From: Siphonodentalium dalli
Taxonomy: Eukaryota; Mollusca; Scaphopoda; Gadilida; Siphonodentaliidae
NCBI GenBank assembly: GCA_032622095.1
Contig: CP136069.1
Location: forward strand, 156,971,043-157,035,042
Length of the DNA stretch: 64,000 bases
Direction of reading: 5' to 3'
Shown: piece after piece, positions 1 through 10,319 of the stretch
How positions within the stretch are numbered: the first letter of the stretch is position 1
Layout of the letters: the number at the start of each line of letters is the position of its first letter
Program-made: the position numbers and the translations under genes
Notes under the pieces: generated by a model
What the model was told of the DNA's origin: nothing
Databases searched by the model: none
Seen by the model: the letters and a program-made list of their open reading frames with translations, nothing else

Positions 1-677
1 GTACGAAAAAGAGGGGTGGGGGCCTCCTTATCCTCCTTACCCTGAGTGAGAGAGACTAACAAAGACGCGGCAATCGTCAAAAGTAAAATGTCATATAGAC
101 AAGATTTCGATTTTTTTTTTACTTCTAAAAGTGTCGTATAACACCATAAAATCATATTTTCTCATCAACTAGAAGATAATTAAATATGAAAGTTGTTCAA
201 AATTATTGGCAGATACCATTTCAGGGGGTGGCAGTAAGACAGTCTAGCCTGACTATGCAACCCCTCGAATATACAACATAATATTTGTCAAATGTATTAT
301 GCATTAATATGTGTATATTGAAATAAAATATCCTATCCTTTCTAGTTCCAGAGATAAATAGTTTTTTGTGTCTCCTGAACAATTTGATTTTCCTGAGGTA
401 CGACCTTTTAGAAGTCCACCAACGATATACTATCAGAAGTGATCGTGGTCCGATACGAAAATCCCTGAAAATAACTCTATGAAATCTGTATGCGATTAAT
501 AAAACAAAATTTAGATCAAGATAATTAAAGCACTGAATAGAAATCTCCCCATCCCATCTGTTATTTCTTGTTGGATATATGATTTATCACAAAATGTGAT
601 GATCAGCACAGTGACTGTCCAATGACACCTTAAACAGACATTGCTCGTTCGAACCGCAAAAATATGTATATAATTTG
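1..677. other. No gene seen; AT-rich flank
   Basis: I see no supported exon, repeat terminus or RNA gene here. It is AT-rich single-copy-looking sequence with a poly-T run near 110-120. It ends at the TTAA that begins the first hairpin MITE. Confidence 0.5.
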
Positions 678-1123
678 TTAACCCTTTACCCAACAGAACG
701 GCCCTGTGCCAATGCATTCTCTTATATATACGAGTCGACCATAGGTCGCCTCGCATATATAAGAGAATGCATTGGCTTAACACATATTAAAAATGCTAAA
801 ATTGTCAGAGAATGTAGAAAAATATTATAAAAAATGTAAAAAAAATATATAAAATTGTTAAAGAATGTAAGAAAAAATGGTAAAAAGTGGTAATGCATTA
901 TGCCAATGCATTCTCTTATATATGCGAGGCGACCTATGGTCGACTCGCATATATAAGAAAATGCATTAGCACAGGGCATAACTGTAAACATCACAATGTG
1001 ATCAATGAACCGGTTCCAATGATATCCATATTTGTATGGTGTTATTGAGACAGATCGAAGATCTTTTAGGCTGTTGAAGCTTTATTTGGGCGTTTTTGGC
1101 CGTTTTGTTGGGTAAAGGGTTAA
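678..1123. mobile_element. Hairpin-core MITE copy A (TTAA ends)
   Basis: Non-autonomous inverted-repeat element. Ends are TTAACCCTTTACCCAACA and its reverse complement at 1103-1123, so the target is probably a duplicated TTAA, as for piggyBac-type elements. Inside lie two palindromes of about 70 bp (roughly 705-775 and 900-975) with near-perfect 26-bp arms, CCAATGCATTCTC...GAGAATGCATTGG. The asymmetric centre GAGTCGACCATAGGTCGCCTC of the first is flipped in the second, so the element is an inverted repeat of inverted repeats. The right-hand part (about 980-1100) is a spacer that recurs in the copies at 30.5, 42.0 and 42.9 kb. No coding capacity. Family-level assignment is inference from the ends. 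Confidence 0.85.
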
Positions 1124-1734
1124 GAGGCACAATTTCGTCCATATAGCGCTGAAAATACTTGTTTTGTCTCTCATATTTTTCGATAACTTTGAGATCGTTT
1201 CGTTTGAGTCATCTGTAGACCATGAGATATGTGGACATTGTCACAGACAGTACAGACATGTTTCAGCTAGCCCGCGGCGCCACAATCCATATGCACATGC
1301 AAAGGTCATGCATGACAACATGTCGTGTTGTGATATGATGTTGAAATTTACTTAAATTTGTTCCATGCTTTTACGAATTCCACTGTACAGGTTAAAAAAT
1401 ATAGACTCAACAATATAGATTTCACACCCTGTATAAACGTTTAATTCGCTAAGCTTCATGTATACTCTTGATATTGTGCAGTGTTAACATAATGCTGGGC
1501 CCCACACAGTCAGAGAACCAACCTCACACACATATTTTGACACAAACCAGACATGAGGCATAAACACAGGCTGCAGGCGTTATAATCCGGTTCAGTGTTC
1601 TGTGTCCGGTTCGACGATAAGGGAGACGAAAGTCGCGAAGAATCGCAGTTGACTAAACCACAGTGCATCTAGTCCCGGTGAAATTTAAGGTCGACCCATG
1701 CACCCCATAACCATGTATGGTTGAGTTCAGTTAC
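1124..1734. other. No gene seen
   Basis: Ordinary non-coding sequence between a MITE and a foldback element. The short open frame at 1164-1355 has no recognisable domain or splice context, so I do not call it. Confidence 0.45.
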
Positions 1735-2265
1735 TTCTCTCCCCCAATGGCTGCGGACACACGTACCACAGTAGCGATGGCATAGTAGGTGTGACAATTA
1801 ATTATGGTAGAGTTTTGTGACAATTGGTCAACATAATTTATATGCCATAGGGAGTCGTGTCGCGCGCCGCATATTCGCACAGTGAGTCGACTGACCAATT
1901 AACCCATTGAGTTTCACCAAGGTTGATCCCTACTCATTATACGTTTAGCCACATTGTATTCTCTACGATGCATGAAATTGCACGACCGATCGTCCAGAAT
2001 TGTCTTGTGTGTTAGCATTAAAAATATAACATTGCGTGTTGAGTAGCGATCAACAGCGACAAGACATTCGGTTTGATAAATCATTGAGATGTCGATCTCG
2101 ACGCAGATAGAGCTTGGAAAAGACTCATTGTGTGAATGTGCGGCGGGCGACATGTCTCGCTATGGCACAGGAATATGACGACCAATTGTCACCAAAATTG
2201 CACCATAATTAATTGCCACACCCACTATGCCATCGCCACTGTGTCCTTGTGTAGCCATTTCTTTC
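1735..2265. repeat. Foldback element, about 140-bp arms
   Basis: Two long inverted arms, about 1743-1890 and 2120-2262, match well. Both contain GGCATAGT..GTG.CAATTAATTATGG, then a shared ACAATTGGTC block, then GCCGCA..TTC.CACA.TGAGTC. About 230 bp of unrelated sequence separates them. Arm divergence of several percent suggests an old non-autonomous DNA transposon. The open frames inside are by-products of the arms. No target duplication could be fixed. Confidence 0.7.
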
Positions 2266-3341
2266 TCGTTTGTGGTCTGTCTACTAGTCAAGTAAGCAAT
2301 ACGATTCAGAATTTGACTATTAGTAAGATTATATGAAGTCATTTTTTGGGGAAAACTGGACAAAAATAAACTTATATATATAAAAAAATTAAATCACCAT
2401 CACTAATATCTGCCATTTATTAAATAATATCACTTTTGATGATTTTCCTGAAAAAAACTAAAACTTTGCGCCCATTATAGCATAGTATCTCAAGTTTCTG
2501 TCTCTGAGGTAAACATGTGTTCATGTGAGAATGGTGTATGTTGACAAATTGTTCATCATATACGCAGCAGTCTATAGTGGAATATCTGTCAATACTACCA
2601 GTAAATCTTCAATTATTTTATGAGCCTAGCATGGTAAAATTAAATATTTAAATGGTTTTTCCCCCCATTTATTTATCTTCCATAAAGTGGCTTTTGCAGA
2701 AAATAGTTTTGTGTTGCTAGTTGCTAGTTTTCAACGTTAAAGGCATGGCACTCCTGTCTGATATATACTTTGAGCATCCATTGTCCTTAAATGGTACACA
2801 TGACGTAAGCTAATTCGCTCGTCCTCTGATGGGAATATACCCTTCCATGTGCGCCCTTGAAATAACGCATGAAAAAATTACAATAATTTTTTTTTACCTT
2901 CATAATATTATCAGAGCCGGAAACCTGTCATAAGTTGCTCGAAAATGGCGGCTATATATCACACCTGGCAATTTCAAAATTTTGTTTTTTCTATATTTTC
3001 CAAAGATATAAGCAAGTTATTGGACTAATGTGCTATCACACCAACTCATTTTGAATACTAGTTGAAGAAACCTGATATCGAACAATTTGTTTTAATGATC
3101 TTTTCAGGCCTTCAAATTTTATGCCTCGAAAAAAGGTGACCGAAGTCACTTGAACAATTATCTTCTCAACAGTAATATTCATTTGGAAACGGATTCATAG
3201 TGAGCTAGAAAAAATATAAATCGTTCGTTATCTGCATGTTTTGGTTAAAACAAACGATAAATATACAACATCCATGCGAGACATCTCGTCGTCATTTTCG
3301 AGTAAATTATAAGGTAGATTCTCGGCCCGGATTATACCGTG
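2266..3341. other. No gene; contains a dispersed repeat shared with 17 kb
   Basis: No exon is supported. The block around 2390-2800 (CATCACTAATATCTGCC, then GGTAAACATGTGTTCATGTGA, then GGCTTTTG..., then TCCTTAAATG) recurs in the same order and orientation at about 17030-17310. This indicates a diverged dispersed repeat or old segmental copy. Confidence 0.45.
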
Positions 3342-3590
3342 TTAACCCTTTCATGGCGGGAGCTGCGCTGGTGCAGCATGAAAGATCATGTGCCAGTGCA
3401 TTATCTGGTATATGCGAGTCTCGCATAGGAAGCCTCGATTATATAAGAAAATGCACTGGCTTATAGGGACAAGGTAAATATGGTTAGGCCAATGTATTCT
3501 CTTATATATGGGAGACTCTTTTATATAAGAGAATGCATTGGCACAGGGTTTTTGCAAACTTTCAGGAAGCTCCAGTCATTGAAGGGTTAA
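3342..3590. mobile_element. Hairpin-core MITE copy B (variant TTAA ends)
   Basis: A 249-bp element bounded by TTAA at 3342-3345 and 3587-3590. Its left end TTAACCCTTTCATGGCGGGA differs from copy A after the first ten bases, and its right end is GAAGGGTTAA. It still contains two palindromes (about 3392-3462 and 3484-3547) of the same CCAATGCATT/AATGCATTGG design. The left palindrome is more decayed. It is a diverged relative of the main family and lies only 88 bp upstream of the collagen exon. Confidence 0.8.
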
Positions 3591-3678
3591 AACGAATAGT
3601 CGTTCCAACGTGAGACACATCTAGACCGTATTGGCATTCACCATATAGTATATGGACAAATGACTAATCTCGTTTCAG

Positions 3679-3755
3679 GTCCAGTAGGACCGATGGGACC
3701 CAGTGGTAAAAAAGGAGCGACGGGGGCGAGGGGCTCAGCGGGAGTCCCGGGACAG
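3679..3755 (+). CDS. Collagen-like (Gly-X-Y) internal exon
   Basis: A 77-bp exon encoding an extracellular triple-helix segment. The preceding base completes the first Gly codon, after which the frame gives GPV GPM GPS GKK GAT GAR GSA GVP GQ, eight full triplets and the start of a ninth. Splice signals are good: TCTCGTTTCAG at 3668-3678 and ACAG/GTCAGA at 3755/3756. The acceptor is phase 1 and the donor phase 0. No neighbouring collagen exon was found in the window, so the protein (fibrillar collagen, collagenous scavenger receptor, C1q-like or other) cannot be named. It is on the opposite strand to the TEP, SRCR and PAN exons, so it belongs to a separate gene. It is squeezed between two MITEs (ending 3590 and starting 3924). 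Confidence 0.75.
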
Positions 3756-3923
3756 GTCAGATACATTACTGCTCGGCAAAAACCCGCAGCACCAGCGCAA
3801 CCAGTAGGTAACACGTGGAACATGGCGTTGAATGCTGACTGGTCATCATGAGGTGCTGAGTGGTGATCTGGGAATCCTCTCTGTCTCAGTTAGAACCCGA
3901 CGATCGTGGCACTCTTATTTGAT

Positions 3924-4375
3924 TTAACCCTTTACCCAACAGAACGGCCCTGTGCCAATGCATTCTCTTATATATGCGAGTCGACCATATGTCGCCTCGC
4001 ATATATAAGAGAATGCATTGGCCTAACAATTTTTTACAATTTTAATATTTTGTTCTTGTATTCTTTAACAATTTTATAATTTCACCCATAGAGCCCCAGA
4101 CAAACATGAGCAGACGACACTCGTCTATATGCTTCTATATATGTGTGGGGCTCCCTGCAGGGTAATGGATGTTTTTTATTTTATGTCCTAAAAATTGTAA
4201 GAAACATTTATTTAAAAAAAATGATAAAAAATTGTTAGGCCAATGCATTCTCTTATATATGCGAGGCGACCTATGGTCGACTCGCATATATAAGAGAATG
4301 CATTGGCACAGGGTATTTTAGGCTGTTGAAGCTTTATTTGGGCGTTTTTGGCCGGTTTGTTGGGTAAAGGGTTAA
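3924..4375. mobile_element. Hairpin-core MITE copy C with extra central cargo
   Basis: Bounded by TTAACCCTTTACCCAACA and its complement, with TTAA at 3924-3927 and 4372-4375. It carries two palindromes (about 3952-4022 and 4240-4308). Between them is a cargo block (about 4080-4200) with GAGCCCCAGACAAACATG, GGGGCTCCCTGCAGGG and GGACATAAAATAAAAAAC (on the complementary strand). The same cargo and both palindromes recur in reverse orientation in the element at 33670-34135, whose outer ends are unrelated. No coding capacity. Confidence 0.85.
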
Positions 4376-5599
4376 TACCGATACATGTAACTCACGGGAG
4401 TCGCAACGTATAGCGGTACATTTCTTCTTTTAGAAAATCAACGGAAACAGATCACACACATTATTACACCACATAGGGTGTGTACTGCGAGGCTGATCTG
4501 ACCCTGTCCGTGGAGCTATGGAGAAAATGTGATTAAAATTGTACTAGATATATTGAGTACCGGTTAGACTTTATCAGGGTGTTTGTAATCGCGGATGTAT
4601 CTTCGCAGTTGTCTCAATGCAGTATGTCACTTTTATGACCGCGTTAATTGCTTTCGATATTTAGGTACGAACAATGGCTGTGCTGATGAAGTTGGAATAT
4701 AGACTAAAGGTCGTATTGCGAAATATCGGGGGTGTATTTAATCCGATTAGTAGATTTTTGGTCCACATTTAGAGGTCTTATGGTGTGGTGAATGAGAAAC
4801 CTTCAGTTATAAGCCGTAGTTGTTGTAATAACTTGAAGGAATAGTAGTTTTAACGGAATTATGAGGTGGTGCATTCATGAAACAAATATATTTTATATTC
4901 TATGTGACTAATAATATGATCTTGACGGCATTACCATTTCTGCCTATGGTTTTCTTGTATATTCTATATATGTTCCAAAGCTTAGACCATTTCCCCTGTT
5001 ATATAGCTATATATGGTTTTCTTGTATATTCTATATATGTTCCAAAGCTTAGACCATTTCCCCTGTTATATAGCTATATATGATCATATATGATAAAACT
5101 AACGTAGATCGAGATAGCTTCAATTCGTCACAACTGACTTCGTTGGCTGGCGTATTATAGTTCAGGAACTGATCACTCCAACGATGTGAAGCAAAGTCCA
5201 CCCGGACCGGACGAACGTGATATTCAGGATGCAAAGAGAACACCGAATCCTAGATTCATGAGTTTGTTTTCATGTGAATCATTGTTTCAATTGATTAAAT
5301 AACTCATTGTCGTGAATTAAAATTAAGAATATTTAAAGACCACCTCTCCCCAGACAGTTTTTATATATATTCCACGGGATTCCAGGGTATTTGTTGTTGT
5401 AATTATGACACGGAAGAGATAGGCCATTTTTACTCTGTCGATTCAAGCAAGATATAATGAGCTAACATTGCACAAGTATAGTTGTCATTCGTCAGCTCCC
5501 ATCTCCCATCTCCACTGGATCTCAGGGATATCGTTGTAGAGCCTTAATTGATGTGGGTCACCCTCGATTTTCCAACAGCAGGGAACCGCGAGCCATGTA
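4376..5599. other. No gene seen; holds a short tandem duplication
   Basis: No supported exon. The minus-strand frame at 5049-5243 was examined as a possible next TEP exon and rejected. The only clear structure is the 67-bp tandem duplication listed separately. Confidence 0.45.
4945..5080. repeat. 67-bp exact tandem duplication
   Basis: Two adjacent copies (4945-5011 and 5012-5078) of a block starting TATGGTTTTCTTGTATATTC and ending at ATAGCTATA. They look identical, so the duplication is recent. The plus-strand open frame across it simply repeats the same peptide and is not called as a gene. Confidence 0.9.
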
Positions 5600-5825
5600 C
5601 TTATACAGTAATGCCCTAAATAATCGACTCCTTAACCACATCAGAATTATGGGTAATTTTTCAGGATTTAGTCGGAAATATGGCTTGTTGCCATTCATCG
5701 GAAAGCTCTAACTGAGAGCTCTCCGATTAATGGCAACAAGCTATATTTATGACTAAATCCTGAAAAATTACCCATAATTCCGCTGTGGTTAAGGAGTCGA
5801 TTATTTAGGGCATTATACTGTACAT
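5600..5825. repeat. Foldback element, about 105-bp arms
   Basis: An almost perfect palindrome. The left arm (5604-5705) reads TACAGTAATGCCCTAAATAA onward, and the right arm (5712-5822) is its complement ending GGGCATTATACTGTA. The arms meet at CATCGGAAAGCTCT...AGAGCTCTCCGAT. High arm identity suggests a young MITE or a recent inverted duplication. No coding capacity. Confidence 0.85.
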
Positions 5826-6044
5826 GCACCTAATAGAAATCCATTGAAAACGCACATCCATGATATAAGTTGTATCTTCCACCGAAGTAATCATCGGTGT
5901 GTATTCAACACGCGAACGCTATATTTTATGAAAGTTTTGAGATTCAAAACCGAAATGCTACGGCTTTTATAACAATAACGTGGATCATGTTATGCCAATG
6001 AATGCCAGAAAAAGAAGGACAACATATCTTCAAAACACGCTTTA
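5826..6044. other. No gene seen
   Basis: Short non-coding interval between the foldback and a T2-like remnant. Confidence 0.4.
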
Positions 6045-6310
6045 GTTATCAGAATCGATTAGTTACCAAAATATAATCTGACCTGACCACTGTCAACTAA
6101 GTATAAACTTTTCCAAAATGTGTTATATATCAACATTTTGTTCAACGCAATTTGGTATCGAGAGTATGCCGGTCGCCTCGTCGAATATTCGCTAGACCGC
6201 CAAATATTCCAGGTAGTGAAAAATAACATATTTCCAAAATCGATATCTGATAACTCTGAGCTTTGATGGGTGGTTCCTCGACTCGAATCATATATACTTA
6301 TACCCCCCGA
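6045..6310. mobile_element. Remnant of T2-like TTAA element (5' end lost)
   Basis: Contains the family's internal landmarks in order: GTTATCAGAATCGATTAG, CACTGTCAACT, CAACGCAATTTGGTATCGAGAGTAT, ATCGATATCTGATAACTCTGAGCTTTGATGGG and CCTCGACTCGAATCA. The AGGTACTCAATCCG ends are missing or decayed. It is closest to the element at 33046-33421. Confidence 0.65.
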
Positions 6311-6559
6311 TTCGAACTATGTATATACTTTTAAATGTCAATATAAATTTTTATTTTGTAAACTATATGGATTACTTGCATTCAATATGGCAACCGATTT
6401 GCGCGTACCCGGGTAAGCATGCAAGCGTGGCCAGCATTATACCATGCCATAAATATCCATCCTGTCTACGCCCGCAGAGATCATATCCCATCAGTTCAAA
6501 AACTGGGAAACTATATAATATTGAAAAAATAATACAAGTAATACATTTCTTGGTTGTAT

Positions 6560-6776
6560 ACATGTTCCACAATGATATATTTCACAGTACATGTAGGTGA
6601 AGCCTTGAAGGTAACAGCTCGAGATTGCATGATTTATGCAACTTTTTTGAGCGATTTCGCTTTTCGTAGCTTACAGTCATAACAAATTCCCCCGGGTAAT
6701 CTATTCTTGTCTATTGCGAAATCGGCTCTCAAATATATCATGTAATTTTTGAATTGGGAACTTCACCTACAGTGAA
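6560..6776. repeat. Decayed foldback, short terminal inverted repeats
   Basis: The left end TTTCACAGTACATGTAGGTGAAG and the right end CTTCACCTACAGTGAAA are inverted. Inner pieces (GCGATTTCGC and TTGCGAAATCGG) also pair. About 215 bp in all; it ends 47 bp before the TEP exon 3 donor. No coding capacity. Confidence 0.5.
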
Positions 6777-6822
6777 ATACAATGTGTTTGTCCTGCAATG
6801 TGCATGCGCTTACGGTACAAAC

Positions 6823-7011
6823 CTGTTTGTTTCGGGGTATATATCGGTTTGTCGGTCTGTATGAGTATAAATCCGGTATCATCACGAATTTGGACTTTAG
6901 TTCTCTTATGAAATCCATTGGCGTCCACTGTGAGATATGCGAACACAACACGAGCCACTGTTTCCGGTAAATCGCCGGGGTTCAAACGTAATGTGACATT
7001 AGCAGGAACGT
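6823..7011 (-). CDS. TEP/alpha-2-macroglobulin-like exon (MG1 end, MG2 start)
   Basis: A 189-bp exon of a secreted or membrane-bound thioester-superfamily protein (A2M, TEP, complement C3 or CD109 type; protease trapping or opsonisation in family members). The peptide runs VPANVTLRLNPGDLPE..., then a beta-rich stretch, and ends FILIQTDKPIYTPKQT, the conserved start of the MG2 domain. The acceptor is ATTCCAG/A at 7012/7011 and the donor ACAG/GTTTGT at 6823/6822. Both are phase 1, so it joins the upstream exon at 10320-10486 in frame. The next exon was not found; the gene continues to lower coordinates, possibly beyond the window. MITE copy D begins 19 nt upstream of the acceptor. The IQTDKPIY motif alone does not separate TEP from CD109 or A2M. 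Confidence 0.85.
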
Positions 7012-7030
7012 CTGGAATAAATATATGAAA

Positions 7031-7300
7031 TTAACCCTTCCATGATTGGCGCTTCATGCAATTTTGCGAAAACCCTGTGCCAATGCATTATCTTATATAT
7101 GCGAGTCTCCCATAGGGAGCCTCGCATATGTAAGAGAATACATTGGCCCAACAATATTTACTTTGACATTAATTGTAAGCCAGTGCATTATCTTATATAT
7201 GCTAGACTCCCTATGGGAGACCCGCATATATAAGAGAATGTACTGGCGCAAGATATGTACCGATGCACAATCGCAGCCCCCGCCGTGTAAGGGTTATTAA
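7031..7300. mobile_element. Hairpin-core MITE copy D (variant ends)
   Basis: Starts TTAACCCTTCCATGATTGGC and ends AAGGGTTATTAA. Two palindromes (about 7078-7147 and 7180-7248) follow the family design with a different centre, GAGTCTCCCATAGGGAGCCTC. It lies inside the TEP intron and stops 19 nt short of the exon 3 acceptor, so the branch-point region of that intron is probably MITE-derived. Confidence 0.8.
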
Positions 7301-7619
7301 GATCCACGGCCCGTTTTGACATCAAATTAGTCAAACATTCATATGCCAAATTTCAGCTTACAAATCAAAAGAAAATTGAAAAGATGCCTAAAATAGTATG
7401 ATCATTCTCGTGGTAGAGGCATCGCGAAAATCTACAAAAGCATCCATCGGTTTTACATTGAAAAGGGGTACAAAAGATTATAACTGAGAACGAGTCGATC
7501 ATTATTATCGACCGATTTTGAGAAAAGAAAAGCATGAACGCTATGTATCAGAGACGATCATTGGAATTTTTTGCCACGCTGACCACAAAACGTGTTAAAA
7601 GTTCCTCTTTTGAAAGTCG
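7301..7619. other. No gene seen (TEP intron)
   Basis: Intronic non-coding sequence of the minus-strand TEP-like gene. No repeat or exon recognised. Confidence 0.45.
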
Positions 7620-7761
7620 CTATATGGCCATTTATATAAGCCTCATTCGTGGGCCCATTGGTACGATCTAATTATATTCTGGTATACCATACAATACAGG
7701 GTATACTTAGATCGTACCAATTAATGGCCCCCATTAATGAGGTTTAGCCGGCCATATATAT
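7620..7761. repeat. Foldback, about 65-bp arms
   Basis: The left arm TATATGGCCATTTATATAAG...GGTACGATCTAA (7621-7672) pairs with the right arm GATCGTACCAATTAATGG...GGCCATATATA (7702-7759). The short spacer includes the inverted GGTATACC/GGTATAC. A small non-autonomous element within the TEP intron. Confidence 0.7.
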
Positions 7762-8066
7762 ATAACACGTGCAGCTGATGGTTTTGGTGCTAAATCGTTC
7801 AGCGAAGGGTTTCACCTGCCATGTAGCCGATGAAGTCATCAGCCCCCCCCCCCCCCCACACTGCATGTAAAATCAGCTAAGCCAATGTAGACCGACACTC
7901 CCGCATACTCTGACGGAACCTAAACAAAGCAGGATGGGACCAATTCAGACAACACATCAACGACAACATTGACAAACCCGACATCACATCGACTAAAGAC
8001 ATCGACAGAAACTGCCAACACCTCTCCTACACCATGGAATCAGCACTCGACTTAGCCTGCCCTAAG

Positions 8067-8492
8067 TTACACAGGTGTAAATGTTTTCCATAGGTCTCAG
8101 TGCAAATGTTTTAGCGCATACTGTTTGCAATATAAATCCCAGTTCCAAATTTTTCTTTAAATCTGAAAGATTGACATTTGCGGAAACTTTGTATGCAATA
8201 AAATCATGTCCGCCTAGCAGGGATTTCGCCTTTAAATATTGTGTTTTCGTAACTAGTGTCAGAACCGCACTAAAAAAATAATGTCATATTTGAGACCACA
8301 CACCACAAAATTCAAACTTCATTACAAAGGGATAATTCCTGTGTCAATGGCTATTTTACCTATGGGAAATAACGGCATAGGTGTGATGATTTTTTATGTA
8401 AAAAACACACAAAGCTATTGACCAATCAGGGCCCAGTGTCTATTTATTCTCTCCGCTAGATGTCACTCGGAAACATATTTACACCAGTGTAA
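8067..8492. mobile_element. Inverted-repeat element inside the LINE
   Basis: Terminal inverted repeats TTACACAGGTGTAAATGTTTTCC (8067-8089) and GGAAACATATTTACACCAGTGTAA (8469-8492). About 426 bp with no coding potential. If it is removed, the LINE frame reads straight through (CCT AAG then CCC AAA AAG), which confirms the borders. No longer target duplication is evident. Confidence 0.75.
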
Positions 8493-9238
8493 CCCAAAAA
8501 GCCAATCTGCACAACAGCTTTGCGCGTCTCCGAGAAAATCTCAGCATGATCCGACTCAAACGCAAACTACGATGACTACAACAAACAGACATAGACAACA
8601 ATACTACAGGACGCTCTACAACAACAACAACAACAACGAAAAAACCCAGACGACAGCTACCACAAGACGCTCTACATCAACATGGATAAATAATTGAAAG
8701 CAGCAAACGAAAAACAAGAATGATGGAAAAACGTGGCAACAGAAATCGACCACCGGGAAGACGGCCGAATATTCTGGAAGACCTTCAACAAACTCACTGG
8801 CACCGGAAAAACCAACAGCAGAACACAAAGACCACTCCAAAAAATCAGACGGCTCCAAAACAGCAGAAGACATCGAGAACGCATAAACATTCGCAGCCAA
8901 TCCCAAGAAGACCCACATCACCCATGAAAGCCCATCCAACGACAACAACTTCAAAACTACAGTAGAAGACCACATTCGAACAACCAACGAATTCGACGAC
9001 CTCCGCCACCATCTAGCTTCACCCATCACCGAAGAAGAACTTTCAACTCAACACAAGACAGGAAAGAACAACTCAGCAGAAGGAGACGGCGGCCTAACTT
9101 ACACCATACTACGAAAGGCACCTCCAGCTTTCTTCATTCAACTTCTACTCATCTTCAACGCCTGCCTATAAACAGGAAACTTTCCGACAGCATGGGAAAC
9201 CAAAACCAGACAAAGACCGCTCCATCGCAAACAACTAT

Positions 9239-9735
9239 CACGGTGGGGAATCACGTGGTTTCGCGGTTGGTGAGTACCACGCATTCAAAATGTGCGAACG
9301 CACAAAAAACATAGTTTACGAGAAATTTGACACAAAACATAGCATTTTGACTGTTACGAGCATATGCTAGTTTATTTTTGAAACAAGTTAATACCTTATT
9401 TGTTCGGAAATACTTAGTGGGTTTCCATAACATTCTGACCAAAGTTGCCAGTCGGAGGTACGTGGAATACATCAGTCCATACATCTTGGAAAATCCGTCG
9501 ACTGACAACTTTGGTCATAATATTAGAGCAAACAAATGTCAATTTGGACATAAATGAGGTATCAGCTTGTTTGAAAAATAGTATAGCATCTGCTCGTAGC
9601 TTTCAAGATAATATGCAATATGTCATATCTTTGTTTATTATCTTTTTTTCCTCGATTCTGGTCGCGTTTTAGATCCCCTCGGCCATTTTGAATGCGTGAT
9701 ACTCATCAACTCGAAACTACGTGATTCCCCACGTG
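9239..9735. mobile_element. Foldback MITE in LINE with 5-bp duplication ACTAT
   Basis: A 497-bp element whose ends form inverted repeats of about 53 bp (CACGTGGGGAATCACGT at the right end read inward; the left end has one extra base). Weaker inverted similarity continues through the interior, for example CAAAGTTG..CAGTCG against CGACTGACAACTTTG. It is flanked by ACTAT at 9234-9238 and 9736-9740. Excision restores AACAACTAT/AGACACATCAGC in the LINE frame, so the borders are firm. Confidence 0.85.
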
Positions 9736-10319
9736 ACTATAGACACATCAGCCTCCTAAAATGTACCGGAAAACTTTTCGAACGAATAACCAGCAATCGA
9801 CAACGCGAACACCTCGAATCAACCAACTGATTCATCCCCTGGCAACGCGGATATAGACAAGGCAAAGAAGGCATCGAACACCTACTATACGACTCAGTGA
9901 AGACATCAGACTATCTCTCGGAAAAAAAACCTAGACAACCCCAGCAGTACCCATCGACGTAAAAATTGCATTAGACCCAATCTAGCATGACGGCCTCCGT
10001 TACAATCTCAGTCTACCAGAGCTTCCAAGAAAAACCATCCTCTAAATTTCTTTAAGATAGACAAATCAAAGTCCGCATCAACAACGAGACATCTTATCCA
10101 GTCCACCTACGAGCGGGAACACCACATGGATTGTTCTCAGCCCACTATCATCTATGTCAACGACCTACCCATCAACCGAAGGAACTCTGTAGAAGTATCA
10201 CAATTCGCCGACGACATTGGACTATGGGCATCACACAGAAATCCGAAGATCCTACAATCAAGACTATAATGAACACTCAAAGGGATAACCAGGGTCGATA
10301 TAACTCAGTTTAAACTGAC

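Larger units (their letters stand above)
7900..10290 (+). pseudogene. LINE reverse-transcriptase remnant, interrupted twice
   Basis: Decayed plus-strand ORF2 of a non-LTR retrotransposon. Readable pieces in order: WDQFRQHINDN and DLACPK (7920-8066), IFWKTFNKLTGTG (about 8769-8807), EEELSTQHKTGKN and YTILRKAPPAFFIQLLLIFNACL (about 9030-9170), ISLLKCTGKLFER (9750-9785), GYRQGKEGIEHLLYDSVKTS (about 9849-9908), KVRINNETSYPVHLRAGTPHG (10067-10130) and the catalytic QFADDIGLW (10201-10227). Frameshifts and stops are frequent. Two inverted-repeat elements split it (8067-8492 and 9239-9735). It ends about 30 bp from the TEP exon 2 donor and lies antisense inside the TEP intron. The clade is not assignable by eye. 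The antisense frame at 8616-9029 is a shadow. Confidence 0.85.

Noticed and set aside
5049-5243. Minus-strand frame HPEYHVRPVRVDFASHRW as next TEP exon
   Set aside because: It lacks the expected MG2 pattern after IYTPKQT and has no convincing splice borders.
8616-9029. 137-codon minus-strand open frame
   Set aside because: Antisense shadow of the plus-strand LINE; its residues follow the complement of RT motifs and no family is recognisable.
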